Assembly: GCA_963835165.1 (NCBI GenBank) | Contig: CAWIGD010000006.1 | Location: forward strand, 1 to 64,000 | Source of the DNA: VAZQ01 sp963835165 | GTDB lineage: Bacteria; Pseudomonadota; Alphaproteobacteria; Rhizobiales; Xanthobacteraceae | DNA: 64,000 nucleotides | Reading direction: 5' to 3' | Shown: positions 43,316 through 52,350 of the stretch, in pieces | How positions within the stretch are numbered: the first letter of the stretch is position 1 | Layout: each line of letters starts with the position of its first letter | The notes under the pieces: model-generated | What the model was told of the DNA's origin: nothing | Database searches by the model: none | What the model saw: only the letters and a program-made list of their open reading frames with translations | Position numbers and translations under genes: made by a program

Positions 43316-44587
43316 CTATTCGGCAGCCTCTGCGAGTTTCGCCGCTGAACGAATCTCATCTCCGCGGCGGTATATGTAATCCCGCGTGAGCGGGACGGCG
43401 TCGATATTCTTGATCAACTGTATTTGGAACACCACGAGTCCATAGTACCTGAAGGAAGCTTCGAATCCGGCCAGGTAGTATTCCCACATCCGGATGAACC
43501 TTTCGGCGGTGCCAAATCGCGTTCTCAAGTTCGGGGTTTCCTCGAACAGCCTGATCACTTCGTTGCGATTGGCCAGGAAATTGTTGCGCCACGACCGCAA
43601 TGTTTCCGCGTAGTGGATACGAAGCACTTCGATGTCGCTGATGATTAAGCCTGATCCTTCGATGGCGGGCGCAAGCTCCGACAAGGCCGGCGTGTAGCCG
43701 CCGGGAAAGATGTGACGCCATACCCACGCATTGGTATCCGCCGGACCGTCCCAGCGTCCAACCGTGTGGAGCAACATCACTCCGTTGTCCGTCAGCAAGT
43801 CTCGGCATTTCCGAAAGAACGTGTCGTAGTTCTGTCTGCCGACGTGCTCGAACATGCCGACCGAGACGATGCGGTCGAATTTCTCTGAGACGTTCCGATA
43901 ATCCTGAACGCGAAACTCGCAGGCGGCCGCTTCCGCCGCGGCTCGGTGCTGCGCTATCCGCACCTGCTCGTCGGACAGGTTGATGCCGACCACCGAGACC
44001 TTCGCGTTGCGTGCGAGATGGAGGCCAAGGCCGCCCCATCCGCTTCCGATGTCGAGAACCTTGAGACCGGGCTCGAGCAGCAGCTTGGCGGCAATGTGCT
44101 GCTTCTTGGCAAGTTGCGCCTGCTCCAGCGACGCGTCGGTGTTCTCAAAATAGGCGCAGGAGTATTGCAGGTCGGAATCCAGGAACAACCGATAGATACG
44201 ATAGTCGATGTTGTAGTGGTGAACCGCGTTGCGCCGCGCCCGCCACAAGGTGTTGTGCTGAAAAAGCGCGCGCGCGACCGAGCGCAAGACCCTCAGGGCA
44301 TCGCTTCGCACACTCCTCCGCGCCCGGCTGAGGTTCTTGATAGCGAGGTCCAGGAAATCCGTGATCGAGCCCTGCTCGACGACGATGTCGCCATCCACGT
44401 AAAGTTCGCCGAATCTCAGCTCGGGGTCGATCAGGACGGCGCGCTCGGCTGCTCGCGTGGCGAAGCGGATCGCCACCGGGGGACCGGTCTCATCGCCGCA
44501 GGTAAAGCTCAATCGTCCCGCGGTCGTGACCTTGAGATTCCCGACCCCGACCAACCTTTTGAATACCGCTCGAAGCAACCGATCCAC
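43316..44587 (-). CDS. cfa: Cyclopropane-fatty-acyl-phospholipid synthase (second paralogue)
   Basis: 423 residues from GTG 44587. Same architecture as its neighbour: SAM motif VLDIGSGWGGLGLHLAR, VGMFEHVGRQNYD, IFPGGYTPALSE, RMWEYYLAGFEA. AGGAGGCGGCC six bases before the GTG and the first codons (Val-Asp-Arg-Leu-Leu-Arg) are the same as in the first paralogue, which fixes both starts. The proteins have diverged widely, so the duplication is old or one copy came by transfer. They may act on different lipids or positions (inference). Confidence 0.95.
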   Translation of the reverse strand: MDRLLRAVFKRLVGVGNLKVTTAGRLSFTCGDETGPPVAIRFATRAAERAVLIDPELRFGELYVDGDIVVEQGSITDFLDLAIKNLSRARRSVRSDALRVLRSVARALFQHNTLWRARRNAVHHYNIDYRIYRLFLDSDLQYSCAYFENTDASLEQAQLAKKQHIAAKLLLEPGLKVLDIGSGWGGLGLHLARNAKVSVVGINLSDEQVRIAQHRAAAEAAACEFRVQDYRNVSEKFDRIVSVGMFEHVGRQNYDTFFRKCRDLLTDNGVMLLHTVGRWDGPADTNAWVWRHIFPGGYTPALSELAPAIEGSGLIISDIEVLRIHYAETLRSWRNNFLANRNEVIRLFEETPNLRTRFGTAERFIRMWEYYLAGFEASFRYYGLVVFQIQLIKNIDAVPLTRDYIYRRGDEIRSAAKLAEAAE

Positions 44588-44706
44588 CGGCCGCCTCCTA
44601 CGCCCCTTCGTCGGCCTCGGCGATGCCACGCCCGTGACACAATTGGCGTCCACCGGCGTTGACAAGCTGCGGTCAACCGCGACCGGCAGCCTGCCCGAGT
44701 CTGGCA

Positions 44707-44735
44707 ATTAAAACAAAGTCCTCTCGCCACGGCAA
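44707..44735 (-). promoter_or_regulatory. Promoter of the second cfa paralogue
   Basis: On the minus strand TTGCCG (44735-44730), 17 bases, TTTAAT (44712-44707). The pair matches the promoter of the first paralogue base for base in both boxes. Confidence 0.6.
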
Positions 44736-44868
44736 CTCGATTGAACTGCGATGCTGCGGAGAAATAGGGCACCCGGCGAGATCAGGGCGGGCAAATCCTT
44801 TTTTGGCCAAGAATTCACAGCACATCATGGTGGCCGGCGCGGGAGCCGGTCGTGACGGAGGGGTAGCC

Positions 44869-45459
44869 GTGCCGAGGGTTAGTCAGGTTTTGCCGTGGAT
44901 CGCCGCTGCAGCGCTTTCCGCCGCAGCTCTCCCGGTTCACGCCCAATCCAACCTCGACGCCGGAAAGTCCGCGGCGCAGATTTTCTCCGCCACCTGCAAC
45001 GCCTGCCACCGCAGTCCGCGGGAGCTCAAGCAATCCAGCGCGGGGTTTCTTCGGGAACATTATACCACCGGGCCGCGGGAAGCCGCGGCCATGGCCGCGT
45101 ATCTCTCTTCCATTGGCAGTGACCCGCGGGCGGTCCAGCAGCGGCGGCCACCGACCCTGGGGGCGGGCCAGACCGGCGCCCCGACCGACAACGCCGCCAG
45201 GGGCGCCGAACAAGGCAAGCCGTCGGAAACCCAGGCTGCCCTGCCGGCGGCGACGCCCGGACGGCGTGCGACCGGGACAGCCGATCCAACCCAGGCGTCA
45301 CCGGGCCCGGTGGCGGGCGGAATAAAGCCCCGTCGTCCGTCTGAGAGCATGGAAGCGGGCAAGTTGCCGCTCGAGGGGAGCGTCGCCGAGACGGCACCCC
45401 CGCAAGCCGCGATCGCCGCTCCGGCGCGACCGAGTACGGCCGAAGATTTCGAGGAATAG
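44869..45459 (+). CDS. c-type cytochrome-like exported protein
   Basis: 196 residues from GTG 44869, preceded by GGAGGGG; an ATG at 44827 is an alternative. Signal peptide (VLPWIAAAALSAAALPVHAQ), then one heme c site CNACH (about 44-48) in AAQIFSATCNACHRSPRELK. A distal methionine could be M68 in AAAMAAYLSSIG. The second half is disordered and P/A-rich. The domain is shorter than usual cytochrome c. Divergent from the second cfa gene and convergent with rplI; partner unknown. Confidence 0.7.
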   Translation: MPRVSQVLPWIAAAALSAAALPVHAQSNLDAGKSAAQIFSATCNACHRSPRELKQSSAGFLREHYTTGPREAAAMAAYLSSIGSDPRAVQQRRPPTLGAGQTGAPTDNAARGAEQGKPSETQAALPAATPGRRATGTADPTQASPGPVAGGIKPRRPSESMEAGKLPLEGSVAETAPPQAAIAAPARPSTAEDFEE

Positions 45460-45497
45460 CGCGGCGATCGGCACCTTCCGGCCCCCAGACCTGGTGG

Positions 45498-46127
45498 CTA
45501 TTTCTCCGATTCCGCTTCTGCGTTGCTGCCTGCAGCCGCGGCGGCTTCCTGGCTGCGGCGGGCCTCCACCACCTCGGGCTCGAAGAAGGCTTCCGCCGCC
45601 GCCAGCGCTTGCTCGGCGGCTTCTTCGGCTTCGTCGCGGGGGATGGTGATGTCCTCCCCGCGCGCGAGCCGCTCCGCCTCGTCGGCATTGCGCGCCACCG
45701 TGATGTTGATCGTCACCTCGATTTCCGGATGAAGCGAAATCGGCACCTTGTGCAATCCGATGGTCTTGATCGGGGTGTTGAGCGCGATCTGAGCCCGGCT
45801 AATCGCAAACCCTTGTTTGCTCACCAGGTCGGCGAGATCGCGCGGCGAGACCGAGCCGTACAGCTGGCCGCCTTCCGCGGCCTGGCGCAGCACGGAGAAG
45901 CTCTGACCATCGAGTTTCTGGGCGACCTTTTCCGCTTCGCCCTTTTGCTCGAGATTACGCGCTTCGAGATCGACCTTCATATTCTCGAAGCGAGAACGGT
46001 TTTCCTCGGTGGCACGCAACGCTTTGCCCTTGGGCAAGAGAAAATTGCGTGCAAAGCCGTCCTTGACGCGTACGACGTCGCCCATCTGGCCGAGCTTTCC
46101 GACGCGCTCTAGCAGGATCACTTCCAT
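45498..46127 (-). CDS. rplI: 50S ribosomal protein L9
   Basis: 209 residues against about 150 in most bacteria. N-terminal rRNA-binding domain MEVILLERVGKLGQMGDVVxVKxGFARNFLLPKGKA-type sequence, long helix, C-terminal domain (SVSPRDLADLVSKQG, INITVARNADEAERL). The extra ~50 C-terminal residues are acidic and alanine-rich (PRDEAEEAAEQALAAAEAFF). GGAGAG precedes ATG 46127. Confidence 0.97.
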   Translation of the reverse strand: MEVILLERVGKLGQMGDVVRVKDGFARNFLLPKGKALRATEENRSRFENMKVDLEARNLEQKGEAEKVAQKLDGQSFSVLRQAAEGGQLYGSVSPRDLADLVSKQGFAISRAQIALNTPIKTIGLHKVPISLHPEIEVTINITVARNADEAERLARGEDITIPRDEAEEAAEQALAAAEAFFEPEVVEARRSQEAAAAAGSNAEAESEK

Positions 46128-46161
46128 TTTCGTCTCTCCATCTGTTCGTTCGTTGGATACA

Positions 46162-47076
46162 TCAGGTCCGCAAACTGGGCGGTCCCCGCTTACGTGCAAC
46201 CCGGCTGCGAATATTGAGGATCGCTTCGGCGAGGCCCACAAACGCCATCGCCAGGACCGGCCAACCCAGCACCATCGCGGCCGCATAGAGGCCCGTTAGC
46301 ATGACGATGCGGGCCCTCATCCCGCGCGTGATCGCATGCAGGACCGCAAAGCCGAGGATTGCAAAAGCCATGAGCAGGCTTGCGGCAAACACACCCGACA
46401 GCAGGCCGGGGAGGTCGGGCAGGAACGAGCCCGCGATCGCGGCAGCGAGCAGCGCTGAACTGGATGCAGGCAACGCCAAAGCCGCCAGATCGGGCCATGG
46501 CCGCTTCAGCCGCCCGGAGATTTTCACCACGCGTGCGGCAAGCCAGAGATTGAAGACGTTGGTGATCGTGGAGAACACCGCCGCAGCCGGCGGAACCGCA
46601 ACCACCAGCACATCGATCAGCGCCTGGTCGCGCAGAATGCGCTCGTAGGTCTTGCGCAGAGCGGCCTGGAGACTTTCCTGGTCAGTGCCGAAATTGGGAA
46701 CGGCGGCGGCAACGATCAGGGTGCCGATCACTGCCGCCCACAATACGAGCCGACCGACCGGATACCATTCGAGCGCGCCGCCGCCACCGTTTGTTGCCGG
46801 TCGCGCGAGCAGTGCCAGGTAGCCGAGCCACCAAGCTCCGAACGCGATCACGGGCACAGCGATGAGGAAGACGCCGGAGAGGATTGCGACCAACGCGGTG
46901 GCAGAGGCCGCGGCGATCAGCCCGGCCATGTGGCTCCAGCCGAGCGCGGCGATCATGATCGGCAGCGGCGCGAGATAGAACAGAAAGACCGCCGCAAGCG
47001 ATCCCGAGACGACGGAAGCAAACAGGAGCGCCGCCGCCGCGCCAGCTCCCAATCCGACCAGGACGATCTGGATCAT
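46162..47076 (-). CDS. DUF2232 family membrane protein
   Basis: 304 residues, about eight membrane helices (VLVGLGAGAAAALLFASVV, AVFLFYLAPLPIMIAALGW, LVLWAAVIGTLIVAAAV, VLVVAVPPAAAVFST, LLMAFAILGFAVLHAITRG). Lies between rpsR and rplI, a position shared with related YybS-like proteins in many bacteria. Function unknown. ATG 47076 begins the first helix; an earlier TTG at 47142 is in frame but unlikely. Confidence 0.85.
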   Translation of the reverse strand: MIQIVLVGLGAGAAAALLFASVVSGSLAAVFLFYLAPLPIMIAALGWSHMAGLIAAASATALVAILSGVFLIAVPVIAFGAWWLGYLALLARPATNGGGGALEWYPVGRLVLWAAVIGTLIVAAAVPNFGTDQESLQAALRKTYERILRDQALIDVLVVAVPPAAAVFSTITNVFNLWLAARVVKISGRLKRPWPDLAALALPASSSALLAAAIAGSFLPDLPGLLSGVFAASLLMAFAILGFAVLHAITRGMRARIVMLTGLYAAAMVLGWPVLAMAFVGLAEAILNIRSRVARKRGPPSLRT

Positions 47077-47208
47077 CTCAAGCTGTCCCGCTTCATCAGC
47101 GGTTAGAGACGGATCGAGTCCGTCCCAACCATTGGATGACAAACGACTAAGAACAGAGGACGGAAATGCAGCCTCTGCGATCTGTCGTCTGTCTTCGTGT
47201 GTGGTCCG

Positions 47209-47457
47209 TTACCGGATCACGTAGGGCAACAAGCCGAGGAAGCGAGCGCGCTTGATGGCGCGTGCGAGTTCCCGCTGCTTCTTGGCGGAAACTGCCGTGA
47301 TCCGGCTCGGCACGATCTTGCCGCGTTCAGAGACGTAGCGTTGCAAGAGCCGCACGTCCTTGTAGTCGATCTTGGGTGCATTGGCCCCCGAGAACGGACA
47401 GGTCTTGCGACGGCGAAAGAACGGGCGACGGGTCTGCGTTGGGGAAGAAAACGCCAT
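47209..47457 (-). CDS. rpsR: 30S ribosomal protein S18
   Basis: 82 residues. RRPFFRRRKTCPFSG, IDYKDVRLLQRYVSERGKI, PSRITxVSAKKQRELARAIKRARFLGLLPYV-type sequence is diagnostic. Lies five bases after the rpsF stop, in the usual order. Confidence 0.97.
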   Translation of the reverse strand: MAFSSPTQTRRPFFRRRKTCPFSGANAPKIDYKDVRLLQRYVSERGKIVPSRITAVSAKKQRELARAIKRARFLGLLPYVIR

Positions 47458-47462
47458 GTCCG

Positions 47463-47945
47463 TCACCCCTCGTTTCCGGCCGGAGTTTCGTCACCGCCCT
47501 CGCGTGGCGGACGGCCGTCGCGGTCACGACGGTGCTCGCCACGGTCCCGATCGCGATCGCGGAAACTGCCGCGGTCGCGATCACGAAAACCGAATCCCCG
47601 ATCGTCGCGCTCGCGGTCGCGATCGACCTTGCGCATCATCGCGGATGGGCCTTCCTCGTGCTCGTCCACGCGGACGGTGATGTAGCGCAGCACGTCCTCG
47701 CTGAGCCGTTCCTGACGCTCGACCTCGTTGAGAGCAGCAGCCGGCGCGTCGACGTTGAAGAGGGTGAAATGCGCCTTGCGGTTCTTGCGCAGACGATAGG
47801 AGAGGGACTTGACGCCCCATTGCTCGGTCTTGGCGACCTTGCCCCCCATTTGCTCGAAAATGCCCTTGAACTGGGCGGTAAGGTCTTCGACCTGCTGCGC
47901 GCTGGCATCTTGGCGCGTCAGGAAGACGTGTTCGTAGAGGGGCAT
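47463..47945 (-). CDS. rpsF: 30S ribosomal protein S6
   Basis: 160 residues. Core 1-100 (MPLYEHVFLTRQDASAQQV, WGVKSLSYRLRKNRKAHF, DVLRYITVRVDEHEEGPS). The last ~55 residues are an RD-repeat tail (RDRDRGSFRDRDRDRGEHRR), a charged low-complexity extension beyond the usual S6. Start 47945 follows AAAGG. Head gene of the ribosomal cluster. Confidence 0.97.
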   Translation of the reverse strand: MPLYEHVFLTRQDASAQQVEDLTAQFKGIFEQMGGKVAKTEQWGVKSLSYRLRKNRKAHFTLFNVDAPAAALNEVERQERLSEDVLRYITVRVDEHEEGPSAMMRKVDRDRERDDRGFGFRDRDRGSFRDRDRDRGEHRRDRDGRPPREGGDETPAGNEG

Positions 47946-48244
47946 CGGTATGCCTTTCCCTGTGTCATGCTCCTCCCGGCGCAAAGCCCCTCGAGCCTTT
48001 TCGGGAAAGGCTCGAAAGCTCGGAAGGCGGGAACACGGGACGCCGGGCCATCAGGCCCTGCCGCGCGGTACTCACCAAAGCGGCCGTCCGTTCAGCTCCC
48101 GGCCGGGATCGAGCGGAAGCGCGGGTTATAGGATCTTTCGACTAAAAGGCAAGCCGCAGATCGCATCAGCCAACGCCGGGCTGGCTCGGCTTGACAGCGC
48201 AGATAGCGGGGTGTCTTAGGGCCCGTTCTCACCAGGGGAAGGGC

Positions 48245-49189
48245 ATGTCGCTCGCTTTTATCTTTCCCGGCCAAGGCAGCCAGGCGGTCGGCATGGGCAA
48301 GGCCCTCGCCGATGCCTTCGGGGCGGCTCGCCTGGTCTTCGAGGAGGTCGATGCGGCTCTCGGCGAGACGCTCACCAGGGTCATCTGGGAAGGGCCGGCC
48401 CAGACGCTCATGCTGACCGAAAACGCGCAGCCTGCCTTGATGGCGGTATCGCTCGCGGCGATGCGGGTGCTGGAAACCGAGGCCGGCGTTGATTTGGCGC
48501 GCGACGCTCGGTTTGTTGCCGGCCATTCGCTCGGAGAATATTCGGCGCTCGCCGCGGCGGGGGCCCTCAGCATCGCTGACACCGCGCGGCTGCTGCGTAT
48601 CCGCGGTCGAGCCATGCAGAAGGCGGTTCCGGTTGGCACCGGCGCCATGGCGGCACTCCTTGGCCTTGACTTCGAACAGGCCGTCACGGTGGCGGGCGAG
48701 GCCGCCCGAGATCAGGTGTGCCAGGCTGCAAACGACAATGGCGGCGGACAGGTCGTGGTCTCGGGCGACAAAGCCGCCGTCGAGCGCGCGGTGGAACTTG
48801 CCAAAGCAAGGGGCGCCAAGCGCGCCATGATGCTGCCAGTCTCCGCTCCCTTCCACTGCACACTGATGCAACCTGCGGCCGACGCGATGGCGGCAGCGCT
48901 GGCCGGGGTCACGGTGAAGTCGCCGGTGGTGCCGGTCGTCGCCAATGTGTTGGCCAAGCCGATCCGCGATCCCGCCGACATCGTTGACGCGCTTGTTGCC
49001 CAAGTCACCGGGACGGTACGCTGGCGCGATTCGATCGCCTTCATGGCGGACGCGGGTGTGACCCAATTCTATGAGGTGGGCGCCGGCAAGGTCTTGAGCG
49101 GACTCGTCAGGCGCGTGGCCGAAGGGGCAAGCGGCGTTTCGATCGGTACGCCCGACGATGTGGCGGCGTTCAAGGCGTCGCGATCCTAG
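48245..49189 (+). CDS. fabD: Malonyl-CoA:ACP transacylase
   Basis: 314 residues. Opens FIFPGQGSQAVGMGKAL; catalytic serine in GHSLGEYSALAA; histidine partner in LPVSAPFHC; VVPVVANV and EVGAGKVLSGLVRR. Supplies malonyl-ACP for fatty acid elongation. GGGGAAGGGC precedes the ATG. First gene of a fabD-fabG-acpP-fabF run. Confidence 0.97.
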   Translation: MSLAFIFPGQGSQAVGMGKALADAFGAARLVFEEVDAALGETLTRVIWEGPAQTLMLTENAQPALMAVSLAAMRVLETEAGVDLARDARFVAGHSLGEYSALAAAGALSIADTARLLRIRGRAMQKAVPVGTGAMAALLGLDFEQAVTVAGEAARDQVCQAANDNGGGQVVVSGDKAAVERAVELAKARGAKRAMMLPVSAPFHCTLMQPAADAMAAALAGVTVKSPVVPVVANVLAKPIRDPADIVDALVAQVTGTVRWRDSIAFMADAGVTQFYEVGAGKVLSGLVRRVAEGASGVSIGTPDDVAAFKASRS

Positions 49190-49383
49190 CGTTTTGCGGC
49201 AAGGCGCCTCTCGATGGGGAGAGGGCGCGACCGTTGGGGTGCAACAGGTAATATGCTTGCGATGGCTGGCCCGATCACGAACGCGTCGTACGACCGCCTG
49301 CTTAACGCGGCGCGAGTAAATAAGACGGCCATTCCGCCGCTTCTTTGCCGCAGCAAACGCGGCTCAACGAAGGAACGAGATTA

Positions 49384-50121
49384 ATGTTCGATCTGACCGG
49401 AAAGACTGCGCTCGTCACCGGAGCGACCGGCGGGATCGGACACGCGATCGCGCGCGCGCTTCACCAGCAAGGCGCGACTGTCGCGATCTCCGGCACGCGG
49501 CGAGATGTGCTCGATCAGATTGCCGGCGAACTCAAGGACCGAGTCCACGTGCTCCCGTGCAACCTCGCGGACAAGGATGAGGTCGAGGCGCTGGTGCCTA
49601 AATCCGAGGAGGCGATGGGCCAGCTCGACATCTTGGTGGCCAATGCCGGCATCACGAAAGACAATCTTCTGGTCCAGTTGCGGGACGAGGACTGGGACCA
49701 GGTGGTCGCGGTCAATCTGACCGCGACGTTCCGCCTCGCGCGGGCGGCCTTACGGGGGATGATGCGGCGCCGCTTCGGACGAATCATCGGCATCTCGTCC
49801 GTGGTCGGCGTTACCGGCAATCCCGGGCAAGGCAATTATACCGCGACCAAGGCCGGCATGATCGGCATGATCAAGTCGATCGCCGGCGAATATGCCAAAC
49901 GAGGGGTAACGGCGAACGCGATCGCGCCCGGCTTCATCGCCACGGCCATGACCGACAAGCTCAACGACAAGCAGCGCGAGGCGATCCTCGCCCGCGTGCC
50001 GGCGGGTAGGCTCGGCGCCGGGGCGGACGTGGCTGCTACGGCGGTCTTTCTCGCGTCGGACGAGGCTGCTTACGTCACCGGTCAGACGATCCACGTCAAC
50101 GGCGGGATGGCGATGATTTGA
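49384..50121 (+). CDS. fabG: 3-oxoacyl-ACP reductase FabG
   Basis: 245 residues. NADP motif TGATGGIGHAIA, NAGITKDNLL, catalytic S in GISSVVGVTG and Y-x-x-x-K in NYTATKAG; PGFIATAMTDKL. Reduces 3-oxoacyl-ACP in the elongation cycle. AAGGA lies nine bases upstream of ATG 49384. The location between fabD and acpP separates it from the many other SDR genes of such genomes. Confidence 0.96.
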   Translation: MFDLTGKTALVTGATGGIGHAIARALHQQGATVAISGTRRDVLDQIAGELKDRVHVLPCNLADKDEVEALVPKSEEAMGQLDILVANAGITKDNLLVQLRDEDWDQVVAVNLTATFRLARAALRGMMRRRFGRIIGISSVVGVTGNPGQGNYTATKAGMIGMIKSIAGEYAKRGVTANAIAPGFIATAMTDKLNDKQREAILARVPAGRLGAGADVAATAVFLASDEAAYVTGQTIHVNGGMAMI

Positions 50122-50357
50122 GCGTCGTCGGGGAGCCCCGGCAGGCGCCCGATGCGGCGTAGCCGCGCTGGTCAAGGCTTTTGAAGTATGATAACCGAGC
50201 TTCGGTTTGGCTGGGGCGGCACAACGGTTCCAATCATCACAGGGGGGTCCGCTCGCGACCCGATGATCCGACGCCGGGCACCCACGCAAGCCCATACCGC
50301 AATGGCTCGGGGGCGCTGACCGGTCGAGCCCAATTCAAAGGACACGAGGTTGCAGCG

Positions 50358-50597
50358 ATGAGTGACATTGGCGAGCGGGTGAAGAAGATCGTCGTGGAGC
50401 ATCTGGGCGTCGAAGCCGAAAAGGTGACCGAGAACGCAAGCTTCATCGATGATCTCGGTGCCGACAGCCTCGACACGGTCGAACTCGTCATGGCATTCGA
50501 GGAAGAGTTCGGGTGCGAGATCCCCGACGACGCCGCCGAGACGATCCTGACGGTCGGCGATGCCATAAAGTTCCTCGAGAAGAACGCAAAAAGCTGA
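50358..50597 (+). CDS. acpP: Acyl carrier protein
   Basis: 79 residues. Phosphopantetheine serine S37 in DDLGADSLDTVELVMAFEE; GEEFGCEIPDDAAETI-type helix III. Acidic, four-helix carrier. GAGG lies eight bases before ATG 50358. Long leader (236 bp from fabG) may hold its own promoter. Confidence 0.97.
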   Translation: MSDIGERVKKIVVEHLGVEAEKVTENASFIDDLGADSLDTVELVMAFEEEFGCEIPDDAAETILTVGDAIKFLEKNAKS

Positions 50598-50774
50598 CGA
50601 CCGCCAACCGGCGGAACTGGCGGCTTGTCCGATCACACTTTGCCTTGGCGTACCGCAGCGTCGCCGACGTATGATGTCGGCTGCGCGGTCGCGTCTGTCG
50701 GGTGCTGACCAGGCGGTCGCAGGAATCAGAGCTCGTCGCAAAACTCTTGTTGAACGCGCTCGATGGAGTCGAAG

Positions 50775-52041
50775 ATGAGACGCGTGGTCGTCACAGGGCT
50801 TGGCATGGTGACGCCGCTCGCTTGCGGCGTCGAGCCGACCTGGCAACGGCTGATCAACGGCGACAGCGGAGCACGGCGCATCGAGACGTTCGACGTCTCC
50901 GATCTGCCGGCCAAGATCGCGTGCCAGGTTCCACGCGGCGACGGCTCGAACGACAGCTTCAACCCCGACCAGTGGATGGAGCCGAAGGAACAACGCAAGG
51001 TCGATGACTTCATCATCTTTGCTGTCTCCGCCGCCCAGCAGGCGCTTGCCGACGCCGGCTGGAAGCCGGCGAGCTACGAGGACCAGACCAGCACCGGCGT
51101 GATGATCGGATCAGGAATCGGTGGTCTTACCGGCATTGCCGAGACCGCCATCATCCTGAAGGAGCGAGGGCCGCGCCGCGTCTCGCCATTCTTCATTCCC
51201 GGCCGCCTGATCAATCTTGCCTCCGGATACGTGTCGATTGCTCACGGCCTCAAGGGGTCCCAATCATGCCGTTGTGACGGCCTGTTCGACCGGGGCGCAC
51301 GCCATCGGAGATGCCGCCCGGCTGGTTGCCCTTGGCGATGCCGAGGTCATGGTGGCAGGCGGGGCAGAGTCGCCGATCTCGCGTATCGGCATGGCGGGCT
51401 TCGTTGCCTGCCGCGCGCTGTCGACATCATTCAATGACACACCGGAGCGCGCCTCGCGCCCTTATGACCGCGATCGCGACGGCTTTGTCATGGGCGAGGG
51501 CGCCGGCATCGTGGTGCTCGAAACCTACGAGCACGCCAAGAGCCGAGGAGCCAAGATTTATGCCGAGGTCATCGGGTACGGGCTCTCGGGAGATGCCTAT
51601 CACATCACGGCCCCCGCCGAGAATGGCGACGGCGCGTTGCGTTGCATGAACGCGGCGATCAAGCGGGCAGGCATCTCGGCGGCGGAGATCGACTACATCA
51701 ATGCCCATGGCACTTCGACGCCGCTCGGCGACGAGATCGAGCTTGGGGCAGTACATCGTCTGGTCGGCAATGCCGCCGCACGCATGTGCATGTCCTCAAC
51801 CAAATCGTCGATCGGCCATCTCTTGGGCGCCGCGGGAGCGGTCGAAGCCATCTTCTCGATCCTTGCCATGCGCGATGGCGTGGCGCCGCCAACGATCAAT
51901 CTGGACAACCCGTCGGTCGAGACGGCGATAGACCTCGTGCCGCATCGCGCGAAAAAGCGCGACATCGACATTGTGCTTTCCAATTCGTTCGGATTCGGCG
52001 GCACGAATGCGTCGCTGATATTTCGGCGTGTCGCGAATTAG
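50775..52041 (+). pseudogene. fabF: 3-oxoacyl-ACP synthase II (FabF), frameshifted
   Basis: The first part (MRRVVVTGLGMVTPLACGVE to VSIAHGLKG) and second part (PNHAVVTACSTGAHAIGDA to FGFGGTNASLIF) are in different frames. One extra G in GGGG at 51254-51257 accounts for it: removing it restores HGLKGPNHAVVTACS. All catalytic residues are then present (C in TACSTG, H in NAHGTSTPLGD, H in KSSIGHLLGAAG). FabF is normally needed, and the rest is undamaged, so a homopolymer sequencing error is at least as likely as a true mutation. GGAG lies six bases before ATG 50775. Confidence 0.85.
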
Positions 52042-52350
52042 CGCGACCGTCGGCGCGCCAGGGCCACACTCAGGCGTTCGAATACGGCTTTGCCTACCGC
52101 ACCCGCACTTGGATCTATTCCATTCTTAGTTGCGCGGTATTACTGGGCCTCCGGTTGGCGGTGCCGCTGGCGGTTCCTACCTTTGGCCATATTCCCAACT
52201 AATGTGGGCGGTTCAGTCGGCCGATTCCGGTTGGGGACGCGATCGCAGACCGGCACATCCAGGCTTGCCCCTTTCGGCGGCGCCCGGGTGGATTGCCAGA
52301 TTGGATGCGGTGGTGGCGACTATGGTTGGCGTTGAGGTGGGGGATTGGCG
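52042..52350 (+). other. Intergenic region between fabF and mltG
   Basis: 309 bp. Short open frames cross it but none has a ribosome site together with recognisable sequence. No hairpin with a T run. GAGGTGGGGG just before 52351 is the probable ribosome site of mltG. Confidence 0.5.

Noticed and set aside
51642..52202. Plus-strand open frame over the end of fabF and beyond
   Set aside because: It overlaps fabF in another frame and has no recognisable sequence or ribosome site.
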